Below are positions 17,722-25,278 of a DNA stretch of 64,000 bases, in pieces. The notes under the pieces are model-generated. The model did no database searches, was not told where the DNA came from, and was given only the letters and a program-made list of their open reading frames with translations. The translations under genes were made by a program, and so were the position numbers. Origin of the DNA: Nocardia macrotermitis (GTDB lineage: Bacteria; Actinomycetota; Actinomycetes; Mycobacteriales; Mycobacteriaceae). Where the stretch lies: assembly GCF_009604405.1 (NCBI RefSeq), contig NZ_WEGK01000014.1, positions 1 through 64,000 on the forward strand, read 5' to 3'. How positions within the stretch are numbered: the first letter of the stretch is position 1; each line of letters opens with the position of its first letter.

Positions 17722-18314
17722 CGGTATCCGATCGCGATACGTCCGAGGCGCTCGAGGAGACCGGGACCACCGGCAGGCTGCCCGGCGACCTGGACATGTG
17801 GGTGCTGGTGCTGGGGGATCTGTTCTTCTTCGGGTGCTACTTCACCGTCTACATGGTGTTCCGGGATCGCGCGCCGGGGGCGTTCGCCGATGCGCAGCGG
17901 CATTTGAATCTTGCTGTGGGCGTTGCCAATACGGTGGTGTTGCTGACGAGTTCGATGTTCGTCGCGATGGCGGTGCAGGAGATCCGGCGCGGTGTTGCCC
18001 GGACCGCGGAACGGCTGATCTGGGCCGCCGGTGCGTGCGGCATGCTGTTCGTGGCGCTCAAGGTGTTCGAATGGCAGCAGGAGATCGCGCACGGCTACAC
18101 CGTCTCGGACGAGTTCTTCAGCTTCTATTTCGTCCTGACCGGAATCCACCTCGCCCATCTCGTCCTGGGGCTGCTGATCCTCGGAATCGTGGTGCGCGAG
18201 TTGCGGAATCCGGCGTTGCGGCGCCCCGGCATGGTCGAGCAGGGCGCGACCTACTGGCACATGGTGGATCTGCTGTGGGTCGTCATCTTCGCCATTCTCT
18301 ATCTCATGAGGTGA
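17718..18314 (+). CDS. Cytochrome c oxidase subunit III-like (NorE-type) protein
   Basis: 198 aa, five membrane helices. Heme-copper oxidase subunit III features: DLDMWVLVLGDLFFFGCYF, FSFYFVLTGIHLAHLVLG and the final GATYWHMVDLLWVVIFAILY. Shorter than aa3 subunit III and closer to NorE-like orphan subunits. No subunit I or II gene lies in the window. ATGA overlap with paralogue B. Confidence 0.85.
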   Translation: MTVSDRDTSEALEETGTTGRLPGDLDMWVLVLGDLFFFGCYFTVYMVFRDRAPGAFADAQRHLNLAVGVANTVVLLTSSMFVAMAVQEIRRGVARTAERLIWAAGACGMLFVALKVFEWQQEIAHGYTVSDEFFSFYFVLTGIHLAHLVLGLLILGIVVRELRNPALRRPGMVEQGATYWHMVDLLWVVIFAILYLMR

Positions 18315-18317
18315 GAC

Positions 18318-18626
18318 GTGTATTCCCAGAGCATTCCGCTGGTCCGCCGATTGCGGCCGGAACTGCGCACCATCCTGCTGGTCTGGATCGCGCTGGTGGC
18401 GATCACCGTACTCGCGTGGGGCCTGACTCCGGAGAACCCGGGAGACGGATCGGCACTGGACGGCATTCTCGTCAGCGTCATCGTCGTACTGGGAATGATC
18501 AAGTCCCGCTTGATCATCCGGCATTTCATGGAGGTACGTTCCGCCCCGCGCTGGCTGCGAATCGGCACCGACGCGTGGGCGATCATCCTGTGGCTCGCCC
18601 TGCTCGGAATCAACCTGCACCGATAG
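18318..18626 (+). CDS. Cytochrome c oxidase subunit IV-like (NorF-type) small membrane protein
   Basis: 102 aa with three predicted helices, beginning after a basic N-terminus (LVWIALVAITVLAWGL) and with conserved GMIKSRLIIRHFMEVR, typical of prokaryotic COX4/NorF-like proteins. GTG start three bases after the subunit III stop. Last gene of the operon. Confidence 0.8.
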   Translation: MYSQSIPLVRRLRPELRTILLVWIALVAITVLAWGLTPENPGDGSALDGILVSVIVVLGMIKSRLIIRHFMEVRSAPRWLRIGTDAWAIILWLALLGINLHR

Positions 18627-18741
18627 CCCGCACCGACCTCCAGGGCACAGTGGATTACATGGGACAGGACGATATCGAGCTGGACACCGTCCGAGACCTG
18701 ACACCTCAACGCTGCCTCCTCGAATTCCGCCGCGCAACCGT

Positions 18742-20715
18742 CTACTGATTGTCGGACACCGGGCCACCCTCGATTCCGCGCTCGGTCCGCCGCGTGTGGG
18801 TCCGATTCCGGCGGTGGTGTTCGAGGTCTCTCGGCCGATAGCCCGTATGCTCCGACCACCACGAACCCTCGCCGCGCGTAAGCCTCGGCAGTTCGAGCTG
18901 CACGGTGTGCACATACCTCGCGGGAAGTACGCCCCGGATCAGCCAGCCACCGGGATCCTCAGTCGTTTCCCGGATTTCGGCGGCCAACGTGGACAGGTAG
19001 GTGCTTACCGGGCTGAGTGTGTCTGTGGGGACGGTCATTTCGAAGAGGTGGGTGGGTTCCAGGATTCGGGTTCCGGCGGCCTGTAGGGCGCGGTCGAGGA
19101 CGATCGGGGTGAGTTCGCGGAAGTCGGCCGCGGTGGTCAGCGGGGCGGCGAAACCGGTGTGGGTCACGGTGACAACGCAATCCGTGATCGACCGTCCCGC
19201 AGGGCCGTTCCGGAGTCGGGTGCGGATGGAATCGTCTATGGCGTGGTGGAAGGCGTGAGGGAGTGAGCCGTAGCGGGTTTCGCGTTCGATGGCGACGCCG
19301 GAGTCGATGTCGGCGGGGGCTACGCGCAGGCCGAGGGTGGCCCAGAAGCCTGCGGGATTTGTTGTGCGGTAACCCATCTGCTCGATCGACTCGCCGACTC
19401 CGGTGACGCGTTCGATGCAGATCGGTTCGCTGATCAGGAATTCGGCTTCGATTCCGAACTCGGTACTCAGCGTTTCGGCGATGATCTGCTTCTGGACCTC
19501 GCCGTAGAGCAGGATCGATGTGGTGCCATCGGGTTCCCTGTGGATGCGCAGGAGCGGGTCGTGCTCGCCCATGACCAGCAGTGCGGCGTACAGGCGGCTG
19601 GGTGAGGTGTTGCGCGCGCGGACCGAGGTTCGCAGAATCGGCTCGGCGAAACCCTTGTGGCGCTGAGCTTTCGGGTGGTCGGTGCCCTCGATCCGGTCGC
19701 CCACACGGATCAAGGGAAAGCCGGTGATCGTACCGATCTCCCCGGCGTGCAACCGGGTACGCTCACCGCCTCCGACGAGTCGCAGAGAGGTGATCGTGCC
19801 GCTGTGTGAATGTCCGGTGCCGGAGTGTTCGAAGCCGATCTGCCGCCGGACAGCGAGTGCGCCCGCGAGCAACCGGAGGTAGGCGATCCTCATCCCGGAC
19901 GCCGAGCGTTCGAGCGCGAAGACGATCCCGCGCGGGACACCTCCGGCGTGATCGGTGTCGAATGCGGGTAGTAATTCGGTGATTCCGTCGAGCAGTGCCC
20001 CGATGCCCTGCCCGGTGCGGGCGGAGCCGAAGTAGAGCGGATGAACGGTCGCGTCGGCGGTTCGAGCGGCCAGCAGGTCGCGGATTTCGTTCGGCCGCAA
20101 TGCGGGGCCGTCCACGGCGCGGGCCAGCACGAGATCGTCTACGTCGGCCAGCGTTTCGATGACTCGACTTCGAAAAGCATTGTCCGAGAGCAGATTCGGT
20201 GTGGCGCTGGCAGTACTGTCACCGGGTTCGCGGACGGTGTTCATGGGGATGGGATGCGGGGTGAGCCGCAGGCGGATCTCTTCGAGCAACTCGTGGGTGC
20301 GCGCGCCCGCGCGATCGATCTTGTTGACGAACAACAGCGTTGGGACACCTGCCGCCCGCAGGATCCGCATCAGCATTCGGGTGTGTGGTTGCACTCCCTC
20401 GACGGCGGAGATCACCAGAATCGCCGCGTCGAGCACTTCGAGCGCGCGCTCGACCTCGGCGACGAAGTCCGTGTGGCCGGGGGTATCGATGACGTCCACC
20501 CGGGTGTTGTTGTGCGCGAACGACACTACGGCCGAACGCACGGTGATGCCGCGCCGACGCTCGATGTCGCCGGTGTCGGTGGCTGTGGTGCCGTCGTCGA
20601 CACGGCCGAGCGTATGGATCGTGCCGGTGTCGAACAGCAGGCGTTCGGTCAGGCTGGTTTTACCGGCGTCGACGTGTGCGAGTACGCCGATGGCGATGGT
20701 GTGATGAGTATGCAT
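18742..20715 (-). CDS. Tetracycline-resistance ribosomal protection GTPase (Tet(M)/OtrA family)
   Basis: 657-aa EF-G-like translational GTPase. G1 AHVDAGKTS (~13-21), switch I RRRGITV, G3 DTPGH (77-81), G4 NKID (~131-134). C-terminal domains IV/V match ribosomal protection proteins rather than EF-G by length and sequence. It would bind the ribosome and eject tetracycline; some actinobacterial members give little resistance. The ATG at 20715 is preceded only by a weak GAGGAC, but a short ORF overlaps the start. Convergent with the oxidase-like operon. Confidence 0.87.
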   Translation of the reverse strand: MHTHHTIAIGVLAHVDAGKTSLTERLLFDTGTIHTLGRVDDGTTATDTGDIERRRGITVRSAVVSFAHNNTRVDVIDTPGHTDFVAEVERALEVLDAAILVISAVEGVQPHTRMLMRILRAAGVPTLLFVNKIDRAGARTHELLEEIRLRLTPHPIPMNTVREPGDSTASATPNLLSDNAFRSRVIETLADVDDLVLARAVDGPALRPNEIRDLLAARTADATVHPLYFGSARTGQGIGALLDGITELLPAFDTDHAGGVPRGIVFALERSASGMRIAYLRLLAGALAVRRQIGFEHSGTGHSHSGTITSLRLVGGGERTRLHAGEIGTITGFPLIRVGDRIEGTDHPKAQRHKGFAEPILRTSVRARNTSPSRLYAALLVMGEHDPLLRIHREPDGTTSILLYGEVQKQIIAETLSTEFGIEAEFLISEPICIERVTGVGESIEQMGYRTTNPAGFWATLGLRVAPADIDSGVAIERETRYGSLPHAFHHAIDDSIRTRLRNGPAGRSITDCVVTVTHTGFAAPLTTAADFRELTPIVLDRALQAAGTRILEPTHLFEMTVPTDTLSPVSTYLSTLAAEIRETTEDPGGWLIRGVLPARYVHTVQLELPRLTRGEGSWWSEHTGYRPRDLEHHRRNRTHTRRTERGIEGGPVSDNQ

Positions 20716-20782
20716 GGATGCCGAGGTCCTCGAAGGTCACCGTCCGATGAAGGATCTGTGGTGTTTCGAAGAATCGGCGCAT
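20660..20782 (-). CDS. Possible 40-aa leader peptide overlapping the tet-like gene start
   Basis: ATG 20782 has a good AGAGGGG site 5-6 bases upstream and opens 40 codons (MRRFFETPQILHRTV..., ending in a run of Arg/His) that stop inside the tet-like gene, overlapping its first ~56 bases in another frame. Ribosomal protection genes are often attenuated through leader peptides, so ribosome stalling here could affect the downstream start. Inference only. Confidence 0.35.
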   Translation of the reverse strand: MRRFFETPQILHRTVTFEDLGIHAYSSHHRHRRTRTRRRR

Positions 20783-20816
20783 GTCAACCCCTCTGCTCGG
20801 CATCGTATCGATCGAC

Positions 20817-20853
20817 AATGTGACAAGAGATGTGCGGTTTGCCAAGTCATTTT
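20817..20853 (-). promoter_or_regulatory. Candidate promoter with AT-rich element upstream of the tet-like gene
   Basis: On the minus strand AAAATGAC directly abuts a TTGGCA -35-like hexamer, followed 17 bases later by a weak CACATT. An AT-rich block next to the -35 is the layout of WhiB7-controlled antibiotic-response promoters. The -10 is poor, so this is tentative. Confidence 0.25.
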
Positions 20854-20930
20854 CCATGAGGCGGGGATCCGGAACGGGTCAGGACCTACACTCGACGCAC
20901 ACGGATGCTTTCTACGGAGGTGATCGGCGG

Positions 20931-21638
20931 TTGAATCCCAGGGATCCGCGCGACCAGCACACGGCACGGTACGAGCCGGGCTATCAGCCGGGGAATTATC
21001 GGGAGCCCGGCTACGGACGGGATTGTGGATACGACGCCCCGCAGCAGCCCGAGTACGGATATCAGCAGCCCGAATATCCGAACCGGCAGCCGGAATATCG
21101 TGATCGCCAGCCGGAATATCGCGATCGCCACCCCGAATACCGGGAGCGGCAGCCGGAATACGCCGAGTACGGGGATCGGCAGGAGTACCCGGACCGACGG
21201 CCCCGGCAGCGGCAGGGCCCCGAACTCGATCCGGGCAAGTTCATCGGGGGTGTGCTGGCCGCCGCGGTGGTGACCGCGCTCGCCGCGTGGTTGTGCGCGT
21301 GGATCATTCAGGTCATCGCCGATCGCGTCACGCAGAGCGGCAAATTCGGGGTGTGGAACCCGATGGCCGAGGACGCCTACTGGTTCGCGGTGGTCGCCTT
21401 CCTGTGCGCGGTCCTGGCCGGGGCACTCTGGTATCTGCTGCGCATGGGCACCCCGACGCCGGGCCTGTTCTTCACCTGGATCGTCGGGATCCTCACTGCC
21501 GCAGCGGTGGTCATTCCGCTGGTGCTGTCCAGCGACGTGTGGATCGGCATCTCGACCGGGATAGAGCACCTGGTCATCGGCCTGCCGATCCTCAGTCTGA
21601 TCCGCATGGTGGGAGCCAAGAGCCTCATCTACCGCTGA
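20931..21638 (+). CDS. DUF6069-like membrane protein with PEY-repeat N-terminus
   Basis: 235 aa. The N-terminal ~95 residues are disordered and built of imperfect repeats around RQPEYRD, about 7-8 residues long, very rich in Pro, Tyr, Arg, Glu and Gln. Four membrane helices follow (FIGGVLAAAVVTALAAWLC, YWFAVVAFLCAVLAGALWYL, TWIVGILTAAAVVIPLVL, the last amphipathic). The membrane part resembles DUF6069. TTG 20931 is chosen because GGAGG lies 10 bases upstream and the hydrophilic repeat begins right after; no better in-frame start was seen. Confidence 0.7.
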   Translation: MNPRDPRDQHTARYEPGYQPGNYREPGYGRDCGYDAPQQPEYGYQQPEYPNRQPEYRDRQPEYRDRHPEYRERQPEYAEYGDRQEYPDRRPRQRQGPELDPGKFIGGVLAAAVVTALAAWLCAWIIQVIADRVTQSGKFGVWNPMAEDAYWFAVVAFLCAVLAGALWYLLRMGTPTPGLFFTWIVGILTAAAVVIPLVLSSDVWIGISTGIEHLVIGLPILSLIRMVGAKSLIYR

Positions 21639-21656
21639 GGCGCTCGGGCGGCCGGG

Positions 21657-22532
21657 TTACGCGGATACCGTTGCGGCCAGCGGCATTTCGACCGGATACT
21701 GCTGGTCGGAATCGGCCGACCGGCTGACGCGTTCCCAGGTCGCCGCCTCGGCGAGTTGCGCGCGCGAGTAGTCCTGCGCCATTCGCGCCGCGTTGACGCC
21801 CAGCAGCAGATGCGTGGGCATATCGGGTCGGCCGATCACCTCGACCAGGATCTGCGCGGCGCGGGCCGGATCTCCGGCGGTGGGGCCGGGTGTGGCGAAT
21901 CCGCGCACCCGCTCACCGACGGTCGCGTCGTACTCGGGCGGCACCTCGGCGATCCGCATCGAAGACCCACCCCAGTCGGTGGCGAATCCACTCGGCTCCA
22001 CCACCAGGTAGCGGATTCCGAGGGGCGCGGTCTCGGCGGCCAGGACCCGGGTGAAACCGTCCACGGCGAACTTCGCGGCCTGGTACGAGCCGAGACCGGG
22101 GGTCCCGCCGACCCGGCCGCCGATCGAGGAGAACTGCACGATCGTGCCGGATCCCTGCGCCTTCAGCACCGGCAGCGCGGCGGTCGAGACGTTGTAGACG
22201 CCCCAGAAGTTGGTGTCGAACTGCCGCCGGAAATCGTCCTCGGGCATCGTCTCCACCGGCGCGATGTTCGCGTATCCGGCGTTGTTGACCACCACGTCGA
22301 CCCGGCCGAACCGCTCGACCGCCGCCTGTAGCGCTGCCGTCGCGGCGTCCCGGTCGGTGACGTCCAATGCCACCGGAAGCACGCTGTCGCCGTACTTCTC
22401 GGTGAGATCGGCCAGGTCGCGCGGTGTGCGCGCGGTGGCGACCACCTGGTCACCGGCGTCCAGCGCCGCGATCGCGAGCGCCCGTCCGAAGCCGCGCGAG
22501 GAGCCTGTGATGAACCATGTCTTCGTTGTCAT
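21657..22532 (-). CDS. Short-chain dehydrogenase/reductase
   Basis: 291 aa classical SDR: cofactor motif TGSSRGFG, NNAG at the expected place, catalytic Ser in FSSIGG and YQAAK (Tyr/Lys). The C-terminal extension of ~40 residues is typical of the 'SDR with C-terminal cap' often paired with a TetR gene. Start ATG 22532. Divergent from the TetR gene across a 59-bp region holding a CTGTTGC/GCAACAG dyad, so it is probably repressed by that TetR. Confidence 0.9.
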   Translation of the reverse strand: MTTKTWFITGSSRGFGRALAIAALDAGDQVVATARTPRDLADLTEKYGDSVLPVALDVTDRDAATAALQAAVERFGRVDVVVNNAGYANIAPVETMPEDDFRRQFDTNFWGVYNVSTAALPVLKAQGSGTIVQFSSIGGRVGGTPGLGSYQAAKFAVDGFTRVLAAETAPLGIRYLVVEPSGFATDWGGSSMRIAEVPPEYDATVGERVRGFATPGPTAGDPARAAQILVEVIGRPDMPTHLLLGVNAARMAQDYSRAQLAEAATWERVSRSADSDQQYPVEMPLAATVSA

Positions 22533-22547
22533 GTAGTTAGTAAAACT

Positions 22548-22570
22548 CTGTTGCGTTAATAGTGCAACAG
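22548..22570. promoter_or_regulatory. CTGTTGC-N9-GCAACAG operator between SDR and TetR genes
   Basis: Perfect 7-bp inverted repeat with 9-bp spacer; a further GTTGCGTTA copy follows at ~22573. It lies 16 bases before the SDR start and 22 before the TetR start, covering both promoters. Confidence 0.6.
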
Positions 22571-22591
22571 GGTTGCGTTATGATGTGCGTC

Positions 22592-23254
22592 ATGGATTCG
22601 GCAGCACCTCGGCGGGCGCGCAGTGCGGAGGCCAAGCAGGAGCGCGAGCGCGCGATTCTCGCCGCCGCCCGCACCCTCGGCGGTGAGCGCAGCGTGCGAG
22701 AGGTGACGCTGACCGATATCGCGGCCGCGGTCGGCATGCACAAGTCCGCCATGCTCCGATACTTCGAGACGCGGGAGCAGATCTTCCTGGCGCTGACGGC
22801 CGAGGGCTGGCGCGACTGGGCGACGGCGGTGGGCGAGTGGTCCGCGGACCGGACCGTCGCGACACCCGAGGCTGTCGCGGCGATGCTGGCGCGCACGCTG
22901 GTGGCGCGACCGTTCTTCTGCGACCTGCTCGCCCAGGCCCCGATGAACCTGGAACGCAATGTGTCGCTGGATGTCGCGTATCGGTTCAAGATGGCCGTAT
23001 TCGCCGAAGTCGCCTCGGTGGCAACGGTTTTGCGGGAGCGGCTCGGGCTTGCCGAAGCGGAAGCGGTGGATGTGATCGCGACGGCGACCGGTATGGCCGG
23101 GGCGCTGTGGCAGATGGCGGCCCCGGGTACCTCGCTGCGTGAGCTGTACGAGTCGCGGCCCGAATTGGCGCACGCGGTGATCGATGTGGAGCCGCGGCTC
23201 ACCCGCATTCTGACGGCGTTGCTGGTCGGCTACCAGGCGGGTGCGGTCCGGTAG
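22592..23254 (+). CDS. TetR family transcriptional regulator
   Basis: 220 aa from ATG 22592 (MDSAAPRRARS). HTH: LTDIAAAVGMHKSAMLRYFETREQIF. No ribosome-binding site is visible before 22592 or the two upstream in-frame ATGs (near 22580), so the mRNA may be leaderless. Autoregulation and control of the divergent SDR are inferred from the dyad. Confidence 0.87.
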   Translation: MDSAAPRRARSAEAKQERERAILAAARTLGGERSVREVTLTDIAAAVGMHKSAMLRYFETREQIFLALTAEGWRDWATAVGEWSADRTVATPEAVAAMLARTLVARPFFCDLLAQAPMNLERNVSLDVAYRFKMAVFAEVASVATVLRERLGLAEAEAVDVIATATGMAGALWQMAAPGTSLRELYESRPELAHAVIDVEPRLTRILTALLVGYQAGAVR

Positions 23255-23286
23255 CGGGGCGTCTTGCGCAACGGGCCCAAGGGAAT

Positions 23287-23764
23287 TCAGAATTGTGGGT
23301 GGCCGATCGGTTCGTTGCCAATGCGCGAGGAGCAGCCCGTGAACTCGAACTGCCGGATGGACGCCTCCAGATACCGTTCGTACGCCTCGGTGACGGCCGC
23401 TCCGGCGATCTGCTCGGCCTCGGCGCGCCGCACCCGCAGCCGCCGCAACCATTCCGCACAGGTCCGCGCGTAGTCGGCACGATCGTTGACCAGTGAGCGG
23501 AATTCGAAGAGTTTCTCTGCGGCATGGGCGATTTCGGCCAGACGCGGCGGCTCTGACTCCGGGAATATCTCGTTTCCGGTGATCCGGGCGCGCGGGTGCC
23601 GATCGGCGATCGCGCGCGTGAGACTGCCCCAGCCGCAACCGATATCCAGCACGCGTTCGTCGCCGGTGATGTGGGCCCGGCCGATCAGGTAGTCGAGTTT
23701 GCGGCGCTGTGCGGCGTCGAGATCGTTTACGTGAATGATTCGCGCGATCAGCAGGTGCGGGCAC
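23287..23764 (-). pseudogene. Cyclopropane-fatty-acid/mycolate-type methyltransferase with internal deletion
   Basis: Reading leftward, the frame contains DLDAAQRRKLDYLIG, then SAM motif I VLDIGCGWGSLTRAI and RARITG. It then passes directly to IFPESEPPRLAEIAHAAE, DYARTCAEWL and YERYLEASIRQFE, the conserved C-terminal end of CFA/CMAS-like methyltransferases. The 100-150 residues normally between (rest of the SAM fold and substrate pocket) are missing, as is the N-terminus. The frame upstream of 23764 has no family similarity. No function is expected. Confidence 0.7.
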
Positions 23765-24035
23765 TGTCGCGTCGACGAGGATTGCTGCGGGAGGGCATCC
23801 CGACAGGTCGTGGATGGTTCAGCGTGGCACCGTCGATCATTCTACGGTCGACGATGCCACTTGGGTCCAGGTGGAAGTTTCCGCCGAATCGCCTACGGCA
23901 CACGGGATCCCGCTGTTACGGGCGTTCCGAGTTCATCGCTGCGGTGAACACTACGGGGATGAGTTCGGGATCGCCGGTGCTCGATAGCGAAGCCGTCGCC
24001 GCGTCGAACTCGTTCCGGCGGTGAGGATTTCGGAG
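23765..24035. other. Non-coding or decayed stretch
   Basis: Between the methyltransferase remnant and the PadR gene. A CGTCGA/TCGACG pair brackets ~23836-23860. A short minus-strand frame reads like a protein tail but cannot be assigned. No credible gene. Confidence 0.3.
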
Positions 24036-24569
24036 CTATTCGGTCGAGGTGGCCCGGTCGGTGATCTGCTCGCGAGCCCACTGTGCCCACTGCCGGTTCA
24101 TCGTCCAGTAGCGCTGCCCCCACTCGAGGGCCAGGCGGCCGTATTCGGAGAAGTCGCTACCGGTCCACTCGGTCGTGTTCTCGAGGTTCACCAATTCCTC
24201 GTACTGGGTGCGGGCGCGTTCCTCGATGGCGGCCAGATGATCCAGGGCCTCCTGCCGGGGGAGACCGCCGAGGAAGAACACCCGCAGCAGCATGTCGTTG
24301 CGCGCGGGCGGACGCGCGGGGTCGGCGCGCAGCCACTCCTTCAGTTCCGTGCGGCCGTCGGGGGTGAGTGCGTACTCCTTGCGGCGGCGCGGACCCTCCT
24401 CGGAGGCGGCGATCAAGCCTTCACCGGCGAGCTTGGTCAGCTCGGTATAGACCTGGGTCTGCGAGGCGGACCAGACGTTCGCGAGCGATCCGGCGAACCG
24501 TTGCAGCAGGTCGTAACCGCTGGCGGGATGGTCCGCCAGCAGACCGAGCAGGGCGTGTCGGAGGCTCAT
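24036..24569 (-). CDS. PadR family transcriptional regulator
   Basis: 177 aa from ATG 24569 (GTG 24575 is possible). N-terminal winged helix MSLRHALLGLLADHPASGYDL, wing RRRKEYALTPDG, then the long helical Vir/PadR C-terminal dimerisation domain. Divergent from the small membrane protein gene across a 120-bp region with a perfect 20-bp palindrome; probable repressor of that gene and itself. Confidence 0.9.
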   Translation of the reverse strand: MSLRHALLGLLADHPASGYDLLQRFAGSLANVWSASQTQVYTELTKLAGEGLIAASEEGPRRRKEYALTPDGRTELKEWLRADPARPPARNDMLLRVFFLGGLPRQEALDHLAAIEERARTQYEELVNLENTTEWTGSDFSEYGRLALEWGQRYWTMNRQWAQWAREQITDRATSTE

Positions 24570-24627
24570 GTCCACAGCCTACATTGCGGACTTGACATGT
24601 CGGGACCGGAGTATCAGGATTGAGTTC

Positions 24628-24647
24628 ATATTCCGGTACCGGAATAT
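24628..24647. promoter_or_regulatory. Perfect 20-bp palindrome between PadR and membrane protein genes
   Basis: ATATTCCGGTACCGGAATAT is fully self-complementary; its core CCGGTACC is repeated at 24648-24655, one and a half turns away. It lies 43 bases before the ATG of the membrane protein gene. Likely the PadR operator. Confidence 0.6.
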
Positions 24648-24689
24648 CCGGTACCAACATGTTCGCTACGAAATATTCGGAGAGCTCTC

Positions 24690-25247
24690 ATGTCCTTCCT
24701 GCGCACCTTCGCCCCCTGGATCGTGTACGCGGTCGTGCCGTCGCACTACTGGCAGTGGGCCGCGCTGATCGCCGCCTGCCTCTCGCTGATCGAGATATTC
24801 CGCCTGGTCAGGTCCGGTCGCGGGGTGGGTGGAATGGTGATCGATCTCGGCTCGGCGGCCTTCTTCATCGCGCTGACGATCCTGGCGTTCGCCGATCCGA
24901 ACACCCCGCTGCACCCGTACTCCCCGGCGATCTCGAGCGGTGTGCTGATGCTCGTCGCGGGTATCTCGCTGCTGATCCGCATCCCGTTCACGCTTCCGAT
25001 CGCCAAGCAGTCCACGCCGCCGGAGCTGTGGTCGAATCCGGCGTTCATCCGGGTCAACTACGTCATCACCGGCGTGTGGGCCGCGAGTTTCACCCTCGGC
25101 TGCGTGCTGCTGGCGATCCTCGCGCACACCGACACCCCGCGCACCGTGGTGCAGGTCGCCGCGTTCGCGGTCCCGGCCGTGTTCACCGTCCGCTACACCG
25201 CGCGGGCCCGCGCCGCCGCCCGGGCCGCGAACCCGTCGGCCGCCTGA
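24690..25247 (+). CDS. Small multi-pass membrane protein
   Basis: 185 aa with about five helices (WIVYAVVPSHYWQWAALIAA, LGSAAFFIALTILAF, SSGVLMLVAGISLLI, FIRVNYVITGVWAASFTLG, then a last helix before an Ala/Arg tail). Family not recognised. Followed 31 bp later by the carotenoid oxygenase gene on the same strand, so the two may form a PadR-controlled operon. Confidence 0.8.
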   Translation: MSFLRTFAPWIVYAVVPSHYWQWAALIAACLSLIEIFRLVRSGRGVGGMVIDLGSAAFFIALTILAFADPNTPLHPYSPAISSGVLMLVAGISLLIRIPFTLPIAKQSTPPELWSNPAFIRVNYVITGVWAASFTLGCVLLAILAHTDTPRTVVQVAAFAVPAVFTVRYTARARAAARAANPSAA

Positions 25248-25278
25248 TTCCGATTCCCTTGTGAAGGAAGGTTTTTCG

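Noticed and set aside
21041..21200. Possible CRISPR-like short repeats
   Set aside because: The repeats are in-frame codons of the PEY-repeat protein, with no conserved spacer structure.
23836..23860. CGTCGA/TCGACG hairpin
   Set aside because: Six-base arms containing a common restriction-like palindrome; expected by chance in this base composition.
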